In this document: one piece after another, positions 1 through 8,821 of the stretch
Position numbering within the stretch: position 1 is the first letter of the stretch
How the letters are laid out: each line of letters begins with the position of its first letter
Assembly (NCBI GenBank): GCA_964432595.1
Contig: CAYSOF010000002.1
Location: forward strand, 62,001 to 126,000
Direction of reading: 5' to 3'
Source: DASYLJ01 sp964432595
GTDB taxonomy: Bacteria > Desulfobacterota > Binatia > DP-6
Length of the DNA: 64,000 nucleotides
The notes under the pieces: model-generated
The model's input: the letters and a program-made list of their open reading frames with translations, nothing else
What the model was told of the DNA's origin: nothing
Databases searched by the model: none
Made by a program: the position numbers and the translations under genes

Positions 1-380
1 GCGGCGGGCTCCGCGATCTCGTGATCGGCGGGCATGACGAGCATCGTCGCGTCGGGATGCCGGGCGAGGATCCACGCCGCCGCGACGCCGGCCGCCGGCG
101 CGGTGTTGCGGCCCGTCGGCTCGAGCACGATCGCCTCGGGTGCGACGCCGATCAGGCGTAGCTGCTCGGCGACGACGAAGCGGTGGTCCTCGCCGCAGAC
201 GACGATCGGCGGCGCGTAGCGGGAAGCGTCGTGGGTGCGCAGCACCGTCTCCTGCAGCATCGTGCGCTCGCCGGTGAGCGGCAACAGCTGCTTCGGCGTC
301 AGGGCGCGGGAGAGCGGCCAGAGGCGGGTGCCCGAACCGCCGCAGAGCACCACCGGTACGATGAGCGTCACGCGGCGCAT
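1..380 (-). CDS. manC: Mannose-1-phosphate guanylyltransferase (ManC/AlgA type), 3'-truncated by the window edge
   Basis: Reading the minus strand from 380 gives about 126 residues of a sugar-nucleotide pyrophosphorylase that runs off the left edge. The nucleotide-binding signature CGGSGTRLWPLSR sits at residues 13-25, followed by the family motif TPKQLLPL and later LEPTGRNTAPA, all typical of GDP-mannose pyrophosphorylases. The enzyme would make GDP-mannose from mannose-1-phosphate and GTP in the cytoplasm for polysaccharide synthesis. It starts 31 bases downstream of the glycogen debranching enzyme stop on the same strand, so the two are probably co-transcribed. The C-terminal half, where a phosphomannose isomerase domain could be fused, is outside the window. 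Confidence 0.85.
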   Translation of the reverse strand, partial: MRRVTLIVPVVLCGGSGTRLWPLSRALTPKQLLPLTGERTMLQETVLRTHDASRYAPPIVVCGEDHRFVVAEQLRLIGVAPEAIVLEPTGRNTAPAAGVAAAWILARHPDATMLVMPADHEIAEPA

Positions 381-411
381 CCTCCGTTGCCGCGCGCCGC
401 CTCGTCAACCG

Positions 412-2574
412 CTACTTGACGACGACCACCTCCACCGGCCCGTCGCGGCGCACGACGGTCACACCGACGTCCTCCGCGTGCCGGGTCAGGTCGACGTCGA
501 TGGACGCGCCGCCGATGCGCAGGTCTCGCAGCGATATGCGATCGAGGAAACCGGGCAGGTGCGGATGGGCGAAGCGCACGGTGCGCGACGGCGCGTCGAT
601 GCGCAGCCCGATGCAGCTCTGCACCAGCATGAACACCGCGCCCGCCGCCCATGCCTGCGGCGCGCACGCCACGGGATACGACGTGGGCGCCTCGCCCGGG
701 CGGCGGCGGAAGCCGCAGAACAGCTCCGGAAGGCGGCGCAGCTCGACGCCGAGGCACGCGGCAAAAAGCCCGTCGACGATGGCGGTCACGGGCTCCTGCA
801 GCCCGTAGGTGGACAGGCCCGCGGCGACGAGCGCGTTGTCGTGCGGCCACACCGAGCCGTTGTGGTACGACATCGGGTTGTAACGCGCCGCGGACGCCGC
901 GGCCGTCCGCACGCCCCAGCCGCAGAACGAGTCGGCGTCCATGAGCGTCGCGGCGACGCGGGCCGCGCGCTCGGGGCTCGCGATGCCCGCGAACAGACAG
1001 TGCCCGGCGTTCGACGTGCGCACGCGGCACGGCCGCTTCGCGCCGTCGAGCGCCAGCACGTACGTGCCCATATCGTCGTCCCAGAACGCGGCCTCGAACC
1101 GCTGCCGTAGCGTCTCCGCCTGGGTCGCGAGCCGGTGCGCCTCGCTCGTGTGGCCGAGGGCCATCGCGAGCGTCGCCGCGCCCAGCCGCGCGGCGTGGAC
1201 GTAGCCCTGCACCTCGCACAGCGCGATCGGAGGCGTGGCGAGCGTGCCGTCGGCGTGGAACACCGAATCGTCGGAATCCTTCCATCCCTGCTGCTGCAAC
1301 CCGCGCTCGGTCTGGCGCGCGTACTCGACGAACCCGTCGCCGTCGACGTCGCCGTAGCGGTCGATCCACTCGAGGGCGCGCACGACGTGCGGCCACAGGC
1401 GCTCGGCGGTCTCGCGGTCGGCCGTGCGCTGCCAGTAGGCGGCGGCGAGCATGACGAACAGCGGCGTCGCGTCGATGCTGCCGTAGTAGCGCCCGAACGG
1501 CACCTCGCCGAGCGCCGCCATCTCGCCGCCGCGCGCCTCGTGCAGGATCTTGCCCGGCTCGGCGTCGGACTCGGGCCGGCGCTCCGTCGCCTGCGTCTCG
1601 GCGAGGAAGCAGAGGACGCCGCGCGCGAGCCGCGGATCGGTCCACAGCGTCTCGAACGCGGTGATGACGCCGTCGCGGCCGAAGGGCGTGGAGAACCACG
1701 GGACGCCTGCGTAGGGGTAGGGGCCGGTCGGCAGCTCCGTCGTCATCATGACGAGGTCCGCGCTCGAGCGTGTCAGCCACTCGTCGAACTGCTCGTTCGA
1801 CGTGCGCACGCGGCACGCGCCGTTCGCGGTGAGATCGCGCGCCGCCCGCACGCCGGCGAGCGCGGCGTCCCACGCCGGCGGACGATCGCCCGGCGCCGTC
1901 TCGCATGCGGCCGTGACGACGATCGACGCCTGTCCGCCCGGCGGCAGGTCGAGATGCCAGCGCGCGGCGCCCGGCTCGAGCTGCGTCGGCGGCGGATCGA
2001 GTCGGAGCGTCGTCGTGCGCCGCACGCCGTCGAGGCCGTCGTACACGAGCCGCACGACGTCGCCGTCGATCATGGGCGCGGCGGCGCTGCCGCGGCGCGG
2101 GCGCGTCGAGCCGCGCACCTCGAAGATGTCGGCGAAGTCCGACTCGAAGAGCAGCGCCAGGTCGACGGTGAGCGGCGTCCGATCGTAGCTGCGCACGCGG
2201 AGCCGCGAGTGCAGCACGCCGTTCCACAGGAAGCTCGCACGCAGGAGGTGCACGGTGTCGCGCGCGACGACGAGCCGCTCGCCGTCGCGCACGTCGGGAT
2301 TCGTGCAGTTCGCGACGAGCAGCGTGTCGTCCTGCGTCGTCGTCGCGCTCAGCAGCAGCGGCCGCTGCGTGCCCAGCCGCGTCTCGAAGCGGCTCAGATG
2401 GCGCGTGCCGTCGTGGAACAGGCCCTGCCGCGCGAAGCCGAGCGCATGGATGTCGCCGTGTCGATCGAACACGGCGAACGTGTCGCCCTGCTTCAGCACG
2501 AGCGTACGATCGTCGGCACGGCTGGACGTCGCGAGGATGTACCAGCGGTCGTGGACCTTGATGACGTCGTCCAT
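412..2574 (-). CDS. Amylo-alpha-1,6-glucosidase / glycogen debranching enzyme
   Basis: A 720-residue protein with the two-part layout of bacterial debranching enzymes: an N-terminal beta-rich domain (GDE_N_bis type, about residues 10-205, with the motif GLFHDGTRHLSRFE at 51-64) and a C-terminal alpha/alpha toroid (about 255-690). The catalytic-domain motifs PWFSTPFGRD (292-301), KILHEARGGEMA and YHNGSVWPHDNAL are visible. It should hydrolyse alpha-1,6 branches or trim related alpha-glucans in the cytoplasm. It is transcribed divergently from a GT4 glycosyltransferase with 75 bases between the starts, and a GDP-mannose pyrophosphorylase follows it. No secretion signal is seen. The family call is firm; the true glucan substrate is inference. 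Confidence 0.9.
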   Translation of the reverse strand: MDDVIKVHDRWYILATSSRADDRTLVLKQGDTFAVFDRHGDIHALGFARQGLFHDGTRHLSRFETRLGTQRPLLLSATTTQDDTLLVANCTNPDVRDGERLVVARDTVHLLRASFLWNGVLHSRLRVRSYDRTPLTVDLALLFESDFADIFEVRGSTRPRRGSAAAPMIDGDVVRLVYDGLDGVRRTTTLRLDPPPTQLEPGAARWHLDLPPGGQASIVVTAACETAPGDRPPAWDAALAGVRAARDLTANGACRVRTSNEQFDEWLTRSSADLVMMTTELPTGPYPYAGVPWFSTPFGRDGVITAFETLWTDPRLARGVLCFLAETQATERRPESDAEPGKILHEARGGEMAALGEVPFGRYYGSIDATPLFVMLAAAYWQRTADRETAERLWPHVVRALEWIDRYGDVDGDGFVEYARQTERGLQQQGWKDSDDSVFHADGTLATPPIALCEVQGYVHAARLGAATLAMALGHTSEAHRLATQAETLRQRFEAAFWDDDMGTYVLALDGAKRPCRVRTSNAGHCLFAGIASPERAARVAATLMDADSFCGWGVRTAAASAARYNPMSYHNGSVWPHDNALVAAGLSTYGLQEPVTAIVDGLFAACLGVELRRLPELFCGFRRRPGEAPTSYPVACAPQAWAAGAVFMLVQSCIGLRIDAPSRTVRFAHPHLPGFLDRISLRDLRIGGASIDVDLTRHAEDVGVTVVRRDGPVEVVVVK

Positions 2575-2649
2575 GGGTGGCTAGCGCCCGTTGGTGTCGC
2601 TGCTACGACTGAAACGGCTAGCACATCCCGAGAAACGGACAACGACGTC

Positions 2650-3735
2650 ATGCGTATCGCGCAGCTCGCTCCCCTCACCGAATCCGTTCCCCCCAGACTC
2701 TACGGCGGCACCGAACGCGTCGTCTCGTGGCTCACCGAAGCGCTCGTCGCGCGCGGTCACGACGTCACGCTCTTCGCCAGCGGCGACTCCGTGACGTCGG
2801 CGCGGCTCGTGCCCCCCGGCGACCGCGCGCTCCGCGGCGGCACCGGCGATCCGCTGGCGTCGCACGTCACGATGGTGGCGATGGCGAAGGAACGCGCCGA
2901 GCAATTCGACTTCGTGCACACGCACGTCGACTTCATCCCGTTCCTGGCGTTCGACGGCGCGCGGCCCGCGCTGGTGAGCACGCTGCACGGACGGCTCGAC
3001 CTGCCGTGGCTGCCGCAGGTGTTCCGCCAGTTCCGCACGGCGTCGCTCGTGTCGATCAGCGATGCGCAGCGCCGGCCGGTGCCCGATGCGAACTGGGTCG
3101 CGACCGTCCATCACGGGCTGCCGATCGCGGGCTATCCGCTGGGGGCGGGGCGTGGTGACTACATGCTCTTCCTGGGCCGCATGTCGCCCGAGAAGCGCCC
3201 CGACGCCGCGATCGCGCTCGCGCGCCGCGCCGGCGTGCGTCTGGTGCTCGCGGCCAAGGTCGACGACGTCGATCGCGCGTGGTTCGAGCAGACCGTCGAG
3301 CCGATGCTGTCGGCGCCGGGCGTCGAGTTCATCGGCGAGGTGGACGAGCGCACGAAGCACGGACTCCTCTGTGACGCCCGCGCGATGCTCTTCCCGATCG
3401 GCTGGCCCGAGCCGTTCGGCTTGGCGATGATCGAAGCGATGGCCTGCGGCACGCCGGTGATCACGCGTCGCTGCGGCTCGACGCCGGAGGTCGTCGCCGA
3501 CGGCGTGACCGGCTTCGTCTGCGACGACGACGATGCGGTCGTCGACGCGATCCGTCGCATCGACACGATCGACCGTGCGGCGTGCCGCCGTCGTGTCGAA
3601 GAGCGCTTCGCCGTCGACCGCATGGCGGCCGCGTACGAGCAGGTCTACGAGCGGCTCCTCGCGGCGCGCTCGGTGCGCGTGCGCCCGGTGGCGACGCAGG
3701 GCCGCCACGCGCTGCTGCCGACCGAGGTGTCGTGA
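2650..3735 (+). CDS. Glycosyltransferase family 4
   Basis: A 361-residue retaining GT-B glycosyltransferase. The N-terminus MRIAQLAPLTESVPPRLYGG has the usual loop for acceptor binding (PRLYGGTERVV), and the C-terminal donor-site EX7E motif is EPFGLAMIE at about residues 253-261, followed by MACGTPVI. I place the start at ATG 2650 because the frame is open for 1.5 kb upstream but that part is antisense to the debranching gene. Paired divergently with glycogen debranching and sugar-nucleotide genes, it probably transfers sugar in glycogen-like, trehalose or exopolysaccharide metabolism; the acceptor cannot be told. Its stop overlaps the GTG start of the next gene (GTGA). Confidence 0.88.
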   Translation: MRIAQLAPLTESVPPRLYGGTERVVSWLTEALVARGHDVTLFASGDSVTSARLVPPGDRALRGGTGDPLASHVTMVAMAKERAEQFDFVHTHVDFIPFLAFDGARPALVSTLHGRLDLPWLPQVFRQFRTASLVSISDAQRRPVPDANWVATVHHGLPIAGYPLGAGRGDYMLFLGRMSPEKRPDAAIALARRAGVRLVLAAKVDDVDRAWFEQTVEPMLSAPGVEFIGEVDERTKHGLLCDARAMLFPIGWPEPFGLAMIEAMACGTPVITRRCGSTPEVVADGVTGFVCDDDDAVVDAIRRIDTIDRAACRRRVEERFAVDRMAAAYEQVYERLLAARSVRVRPVATQGRHALLPTEVS

Positions 3736-4277
3736 CGGGACCCGTCGACCTGACCGACGTCTGGACGCGCCTCCAGGGCATGCTGACCGAGCTGCTCGCC
3801 CGCCTCCCGCTGGTGGCGCTGGCGCTCGTCGCGGTCGGGATCGGCTGGATGATCGCCGTGCGCGTGAAGCGCGTCGTCACGCGGCTGGTCGAGCAGCGCG
3901 GCCGCCGCCGCAGCCTGGCGCTCGTCGTCGGCCGCGTCGCGCAATGGGCGGTGGGTTTCGTCGCCGTGCTCGTCGGCCTGTCCATCGTCGTGCCGACGTT
4001 CGGCATCGGCGACCTGATCCAGATGCTCGGCATCGGCAGCGTAGCGATCGGCTTCGCCTTCCGCGACATCCTGCAGAACTTCCTGGCCGGCATCCTGCTG
4101 CTGCTGGCGGAGCCGTTCCGCATCGGCGATCGCATCGCCTTCGGCGGCTTCGCCGGCACCGTGCAGGACGTCCAGACCCGCGCCACGATGATGCAGACGG
4201 ACGACGGGCAGCGCGTCGTCATCCCGAACGGCAAGCTCTTCACCGAGATCGTCGTCGTCGAGCGGGAAGCTTCCTGA
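3732..4277 (+). CDS. Short MscS-family mechanosensitive channel
   Basis: A 181-residue membrane protein starting at GTG 3732, which overlaps the TGA of the glycosyltransferase by four bases, so translation is probably coupled. It has two N-terminal membrane helices (about residues 17-37 and 65-88), a glycine/alanine-rich pore helix (LGIGSVAIGFAFRDILQNF) and the beta domain motif EPFRIGDRIAFGGFAGTV with IPNGKLF near the end. It ends directly after the beta domain and lacks the C-terminal alpha/beta vestibule of E. coli MscS. It likely releases osmolytes under membrane tension. The short C-terminus could mean a minimal channel or a subunit of a mixed channel. Confidence 0.85.
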   Translation: MTGPVDLTDVWTRLQGMLTELLARLPLVALALVAVGIGWMIAVRVKRVVTRLVEQRGRRRSLALVVGRVAQWAVGFVAVLVGLSIVVPTFGIGDLIQMLGIGSVAIGFAFRDILQNFLAGILLLLAEPFRIGDRIAFGGFAGTVQDVQTRATMMQTDDGQRVVIPNGKLFTEIVVVEREAS

Positions 4278-4306
4278 CGAGGCGAGGGATCGTGTAGAAG
4301 ACCGGC

Positions 4307-5350
4307 GTGGACGTTCCCGGAATCCGCGCCGACGCCGTCACCACGTTCTTCCGCACGCACGTGCCCGCCGGCGACGTGCCGCTGTCGTTCGAGCTGATCA
4401 GCGGCGGACGGTCGAACCTGACCTACCTGGTGCGCGGCGGCGGTCGGACGTGGGTGCTGCGCCGGCCGCCCCTCGGGCACGTGCTGCCGACCGCGCACGA
4501 CATGGCGCGGGAGTTCCGGATCCTGTCGGCCCTCCGCGGCACCGACGTGCCGGCGCCGCGGCCCGTCGCGCTGTGCGAGGACGTCGCCGTCAACGACGCC
4601 GTCTTCTACGTGATGGACCACCGCCCCGGCGTCGTCCTGGACGAGACGTTGCCGCCGGGATTCGCGGACGATGCCGCCGCGCGCCACCGCATGGCCTCGG
4701 CGCTGATCGAGACGCTGGTGAAGCTGCACGCGGTCGACTATCGCGCCGTCGGCCTCGAGGGCTTCGGCAAGCCCGACGGCTACCTCGCGCGCCAGGTGAA
4801 GCGCTGGGCGACGCAGTGGGAGGGCAACAAGACCGCCGAGCTGCCGGCGATCGACACGTTGCTCCGCCGACTCGCCGCGGCGGTGCCGTCGTCGCCCGCG
4901 CCGACGATCGTCCACGGCGACTACCGCCTCGGCAACATGGCGCTCGATCCGAACGATCCGGGACGCGTCGTCGCCGTGTTCGACTGGGAGATGGCGACCC
5001 TCGGCGATCCGCTCGCCGACCTGGGCTACACGCTCATGTACTGGCCCGAGCCCGGCGACCCGGTGCCGTCCGGCGTGAAGCCGATCACCGCGCAGCCGGG
5101 GTTCCCGAAGCGTGCCGTGCTGATCGAGGCGTACGCGAAGCGCAGCGGCCGCGACGTCGACCACGTCGACTTCTACCTCGTGCTGGCGTTCACGAAGCTC
5201 GCGGTCATCGCCGAGGGCATCCTGAAGCGCTTCACCCTCGGCAAGGACGCGGGTGCGTCGGGCGACTTCTCGCTCCGTGCCGCGGCCGCGCTCGCGGAGC
5301 GCGCGCTCGCGATCGCCGACGCCTCGGCCGACCCTCGGCTGCGCGGATGA
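4307..5350 (+). CDS. APH-type phosphotransferase (ACAD10/ACAD11 kinase-like)
   Basis: A 347-residue aminoglycoside-phosphotransferase-fold protein starting at GTG. The N-lobe glycine-rich loop ISGGRSNLTYLV, the catalytic loop HGDYRLGN (about 203-210) and the metal-binding FDWEMATLGDPLADLGY (about 225-241) are intact, so it should be an active kinase. This subfamily resembles the kinase domain of mammalian ACAD10/ACAD11, which phosphorylates hydroxyacyl-CoA in hydroxy fatty acid breakdown; drug resistance is unlikely. Its stop overlaps the ATG of the MBL-fold gene (ATGA). The substrate is inferred as a hydroxyacyl thioester or alcohol; no acyl-CoA dehydrogenase is directly adjacent. Confidence 0.85.
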   Translation: MDVPGIRADAVTTFFRTHVPAGDVPLSFELISGGRSNLTYLVRGGGRTWVLRRPPLGHVLPTAHDMAREFRILSALRGTDVPAPRPVALCEDVAVNDAVFYVMDHRPGVVLDETLPPGFADDAAARHRMASALIETLVKLHAVDYRAVGLEGFGKPDGYLARQVKRWATQWEGNKTAELPAIDTLLRRLAAAVPSSPAPTIVHGDYRLGNMALDPNDPGRVVAVFDWEMATLGDPLADLGYTLMYWPEPGDPVPSGVKPITAQPGFPKRAVLIEAYAKRSGRDVDHVDFYLVLAFTKLAVIAEGILKRFTLGKDAGASGDFSLRAAAALAERALAIADASADPRLRG

Positions 5351-6240
5351 CCGCCGTCACGCTCGAGTGGCTCGGCGTCTCGACGTACCGGCTGACGGTC
5401 GGCGAGACGGTGCTCTTCCTCGACGCGTACATCGACCGCGTGCCCGCGGCGCCGTCCGTCGGCATCACGACCGCCGACGTCGCACGCGCCGATTTCGTGC
5501 TGATCGGCCACTCGCACTTCGACCACCTCTGGGGTGCCGAGCGCATCGCCGCGCGCACCGGCGCCACCGTGATCGGCTCGCACGAGACCGTCCGCCTGCT
5601 GCACGACGCCGACGCGATCCCGGAGGCGCAGCTGATGGCCGTCGCCGGCGGCGAGCCCATCCATTTGACCGACGACATCAAGGTGCGCGTCTTCCCGGCA
5701 CTGCACTCGTGCATCTGGGCGACGATGGGCGCTTCGGGCGACCCGTGCCTCGGCGACCTCGGCGTCGCGCATCAGCAGCGGACGATGCGGATCGACCGCG
5801 TGATGACGATGCTGCACGAGGGCGCCCTCGGCGCGGACGTCGCCGCGCACATGGCCGCCAGCGACCGCCGGCCGCGCGGCGACGGCGGCGCGCTCGCCTA
5901 TCTCATCGAGACGCCGGCGGGGACCATCTTCTGGAAGGACACGTCGGGGCACTGGCGCGGCGTGCTGCGCGAGTTGCGTCCCGACCTGGCGCTCCTCGCC
6001 GCCGTCGGCCGCGGCAACGTCGACGGCGAGCCCATCCAAGGGTCGCTGGCCGAGTTCGTCGCGTCGGAGGTCGAGCTGCTCGCGCCGCGCGCCGTCAACC
6101 TCTGCCATCACGACGACTGGATGCCGCCGCTCACGACGCCGATCGACGTCGAGCCGATCCGCGCGGAGATCGCGCGCCGCACGCCGGACGTGCGCTTCGT
6201 GGCGCTCGACTACCTGCAGCCGTATCGCGTCGGGCGCTAG
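5347..6240 (+). CDS. MBL-fold metallo-hydrolase
   Basis: A 297-residue metallo-beta-lactamase-fold protein. The dinuclear metal motif HSHFDH lies at about residues 56-61 (HxHxDH), with further candidate ligands in HSCIW (about 120) and CHHDDW near the C-terminus. It starts at ATG 5347, overlapping the preceding kinase stop by four bases, so the two are probably translated together. No signal peptide is seen, so it acts in the cytoplasm. The reaction is unknown; hydrolysis of a thioester, lactone or phosphoester made by the neighbouring kinase pathway is plausible. Its TAG stop shares the tetranucleotide CTAG with the stop of the convergent gene at 6237. Confidence 0.85.
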   Translation: MTAVTLEWLGVSTYRLTVGETVLFLDAYIDRVPAAPSVGITTADVARADFVLIGHSHFDHLWGAERIAARTGATVIGSHETVRLLHDADAIPEAQLMAVAGGEPIHLTDDIKVRVFPALHSCIWATMGASGDPCLGDLGVAHQQRTMRIDRVMTMLHEGALGADVAAHMAASDRRPRGDGGALAYLIETPAGTIFWKDTSGHWRGVLRELRPDLALLAAVGRGNVDGEPIQGSLAEFVASEVELLAPRAVNLCHHDDWMPPLTTPIDVEPIRAEIARRTPDVRFVALDYLQPYRVGR

Positions 6241-6791
6241 CGCACCAGCTCGCCGAGCTGGCTCACGTGGCAGAAGCCGTCGTCGTCGAACGGCGTCTCG
6301 ACGTCATAGGCCACGTTCGCGATGCGCGACGTCGACACGATCGTGCCGGTCAGCGTGGCGGTCGCGCCCGCGAGGCTCTGTCCCTCGAGCCGGATGTTCG
6401 CGCGGTCCGTGAGCCAGCCGGCGAGGTGGCGCTGCGTCTCGTCGAGCTTCGTCCCCTTCTGAAGGAACGTGAAGGTGTCGTACGCGGTGGTGCGACAGTC
6501 CTTCGGCGGCTCGCCCTCGCACGTCCTCGTGCAGACCTGGACGGCGAAGCGCCAGCTACCGACCAGGATCGGAAAGCTGCAGACGTCGAGGCCCTCGCGC
6601 TTGCACTGCCGGAGCATGTCGCGCTTGCAGATGCGGTCGGGCCGCGGCAACCCGAGGCGGTCGCCGCACTCGCTCGCGATGACGTCGCGACAGTTGCGGC
6701 GGCACTGCTGCGCGCGGCCCGCGATCGCCGCTGGCGCGGCGGCGAGGAGCAGCAGCGCGACGGTCACGCCGGCGATGCGTCGCTTCGACAT
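6237..6791 (-). CDS. Small secreted Cys-rich protein of unknown function
   Basis: A 184-residue protein with a clear Sec signal peptide (KRR then a hydrophobic stretch, cleavage near AIAG, residues 22-25). The mature N-terminal half carries nine cysteines (30, 34, 42, 55, 63, 71, 87, 91, 99) and a tenth near the C-terminus, in basic CxxxC-like spacing, suggesting a disulfide-stabilised periplasmic or extracellular domain. The C-terminal half is a beta-rich region without a motif I recognise. It is monocistronic as far as I can see and overlaps the MBL gene tail to tail. No function is assigned. Confidence 0.7.
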   Translation of the reverse strand: MSKRRIAGVTVALLLLAAAPAAIAGRAQQCRRNCRDVIASECGDRLGLPRPDRICKRDMLRQCKREGLDVCSFPILVGSWRFAVQVCTRTCEGEPPKDCRTTAYDTFTFLQKGTKLDETQRHLAGWLTDRANIRLEGQSLAGATATLTGTIVSTSRIANVAYDVETPFDDDGFCHVSQLGELVR

Positions 6792-6873
6792 CCGTCACCA
6801 GGGTTCGCCCGGTGCGGCTGGGTGTCAAACAGGTGCATCCATGGGCGCGCGCATGGCGCGTGCGCGGTGTCGC

Positions 6874-8172
6874 TCAGCGCTGGAAGAACGCCTCGGCGCC
6901 GCGACGGATCCGCCGGCAGGTCTCGAGGTACAGCGCCTCGTCCTCCTCGAGCAGCGTCATGCGGAAGCCGTCGTGCGGGCTCGAGAACCCCGACAGCGGC
7001 ACGACGCACACGCCCTCGGCGCCCATCAGCTCGTACGCGAAGAGCTTGTCGCGGCGGAGCGACGTCTTCGCCTCCAGCGCGTCGAGGTACAGACGCACCT
7101 CCTTGTTCACCGCTTGCAGCTTGGCATCGCGCGGGAAGGCGTCGGTGTCGATCACGACGGTCAGGTAGAAGACGCCGTCGGGCACGACGGGCTGCAGGAC
7201 CGGACACGACGCGAAGATCTCGAGCGCCTGCTCCGCACGCCGCCGGTATTTCGCGATCCGCCCCTGCAGGAACTCCTGAAACTGCGGATGGGTCGCGAGC
7301 TTCGGAAAGACCACCTGCGGTAGCGTCGTCGAGCACACCTCGAGCATCTTGCTGACGATGATCGTGTTCACGTAGCCGCGGAAGTTCGCGTCCTGCTCGG
7401 CGTTGTAGACCTCGATCCAGCCGCAGCGGCTGCCCGGCCAGGGGATCTCCTTGCTGATGCCCTTCATCGAGATGCCCGGCACGTCGCCGATGATCTCCGA
7501 CAGCCGCACGATGCGCGACGGGTCGAAGACGATGTGCTGGTAGATCTCGTCGAACAGGAGGAAACAGTCGTGCTCGCGCGCGATGCGGACGACGGCCTCG
7601 AGGTCCTCGCGCGGATGGACCACGCCGAGCGGGTTGTTCGGGTTGATGACGAGAATGCCGACGATGTGCTCGTCGGCCGCGACCGTCGCTTCGAGCGCGG
7701 CGAGATCGATGCGGCCGCCGTCGTCGAGCTTCAGCGGATACGTGATGTGGTGCCCGCCGTGGTGCATCGCCTCGGCGGTCGCGTGCGACGGGTACGTGGG
7801 ATTCGGTCCGATGACGCGCGCGGTGCCGGGCAGGTTCGAGAAGATCTTGTTGATGGCCTCGCCGAGGCCGTTGAAGAAGATGATGTCCTCTGTCGTGCAG
7901 ATGCGTGGATCGCTGTAGTGCTCGAGGATGAAACGGCGCGCCTCGGGATCGCCCTTCGTCGCGCTGTAGGCGTAGGTGCGGTCCTGACGGACGGCCTCCT
8001 CGACGACGGCCTTCATCCATTCGGGCAGGCGCTCGCCCTTGGCGACGGGATCACCGATGTTCTCCCAGATCATCGAGACGCCGCGCTTGACGATCTCGTT
8101 GCCGATCTCGACGATCTCCCGAATCTCGTATCGGAGGTGCTCGTCGCCCTTCTTGATGAGGTTCTTGCGCAC
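6874..8172 (-). CDS. Class I/II pyridoxal-phosphate aminotransferase
   Basis: A 432-residue fold-type I aminotransferase. PLP-binding features are present: NPNNP at 177-181, the Asp pairing with the pyridine nitrogen at 208 (FDEIY), the Schiff-base lysine at 241 in GISKEIPWPGSRCGW, and the substrate-binding Arg in that motif. It belongs to the AspC/alanine aminotransferase-like group. It lies 12 bases downstream of the gamma-carbonic-anhydrase-like gene on the same strand, suggesting an operon, although a functional link is not evident. Amino-acid specificity cannot be told from the sequence. Confidence 0.9.
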   Translation of the reverse strand: MRKNLIKKGDEHLRYEIREIVEIGNEIVKRGVSMIWENIGDPVAKGERLPEWMKAVVEEAVRQDRTYAYSATKGDPEARRFILEHYSDPRICTTEDIIFFNGLGEAINKIFSNLPGTARVIGPNPTYPSHATAEAMHHGGHHITYPLKLDDGGRIDLAALEATVAADEHIVGILVINPNNPLGVVHPREDLEAVVRIAREHDCFLLFDEIYQHIVFDPSRIVRLSEIIGDVPGISMKGISKEIPWPGSRCGWIEVYNAEQDANFRGYVNTIIVSKMLEVCSTTLPQVVFPKLATHPQFQEFLQGRIAKYRRRAEQALEIFASCPVLQPVVPDGVFYLTVVIDTDAFPRDAKLQAVNKEVRLYLDALEAKTSLRRDKLFAYELMGAEGVCVVPLSGFSSPHDGFRMTLLEEDEALYLETCRRIRRGAEAFFQR

Positions 8173-8184
8173 GGGAGGGCCTCC

Positions 8185-8745
8185 CTAGCCCAGGTCGGCG
8201 TCCGACGCCACGCGTGCCTGGATGTCCACGAGCCACGCCTCGTACTCCGGTCCCTCCCAGGCGCGGTGCAGTCCGCGGCGATAGTGATCGGCGTTGCGAT
8301 GGTACAGCCAGGCGTTCAGGCGGTTCTCGCGCGCCATGTCGCGCTCGCGGATGACCTTGGCCGGCGTTCCGGCGATGATCGATCCGGGCGGGAACACGGA
8401 GCGCTCCTTCACGAACGCGCCGCCCGCGACGATCGAGCCGCGGCCGATGACGGCGCCGTCCATGATCGTGGCGCCGATGCCGATCAGGCAGTGGTCCTCG
8501 ATGGTGCAGCCGTGCAGCGTCGCGTGGTGCGCCACCGAGACGAAGTCGCCGACGGTGGTGCCCCCCTCGTAGGACACGTGGATCATCACGAAGTCCTGGA
8601 TGTTCGTCATGCGCCCGATCCGGACTTCGTGGCACTCGCAGCGCACGACCGCGTTGTGCCAGACGGACGACCCCGGGCCGACGTGGACCCTGCCATAGAG
8701 CTGGGCGCTGGGTGCCACCCAAGCGGTCGCGTCGATCTCCTGCAT
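8185..8745 (-). CDS. Gamma-carbonic-anhydrase-like hexapeptide-repeat protein
   Basis: A 186-residue left-handed beta-helix protein. Hexapeptide repeats run from about residue 10 to 125, with the metal-site histidines of the gamma-CA/YrdA group in MIHVSYEGG, VAHHATLHGC. The C-terminus is helical, as expected for the trimer-packing helix. Such proteins are often zinc enzymes of CO2 hydration or acyl-CoA-linked functions, but many lack proven activity. It heads a two-gene minus-strand operon with the aminotransferase and is divergent from an SDR gene with 76 bases between them. Confidence 0.85.
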   Translation of the reverse strand: MQEIDATAWVAPSAQLYGRVHVGPGSSVWHNAVVRCECHEVRIGRMTNIQDFVMIHVSYEGGTTVGDFVSVAHHATLHGCTIEDHCLIGIGATIMDGAVIGRGSIVAGGAFVKERSVFPPGSIIAGTPAKVIRERDMARENRLNAWLYHRNADHYRRGLHRAWEGPEYEAWLVDIQARVASDADLG

Positions 8746-8821
8746 GCGCCTTCATAAAACGCGTGCGCACGCGTCGCCAGGGTTTGACGCGACGGCCGCT
8801 CGTCGCGCAGAACGGTCGGCC

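Noticed and set aside
1135..2649. Long upstream extension of the GT4 frame (about 500 codons)
   Set aside because: This part lies antisense to the debranching enzyme and encodes Arg/His-rich sequence; the conserved GT4 N-terminus begins at 2650.
4307..5350. Aminoglycoside resistance gene
   Set aside because: The fold is that of APH, but the sequence matches the ACAD10/11-like kinase group and lies with lipid-type genes.
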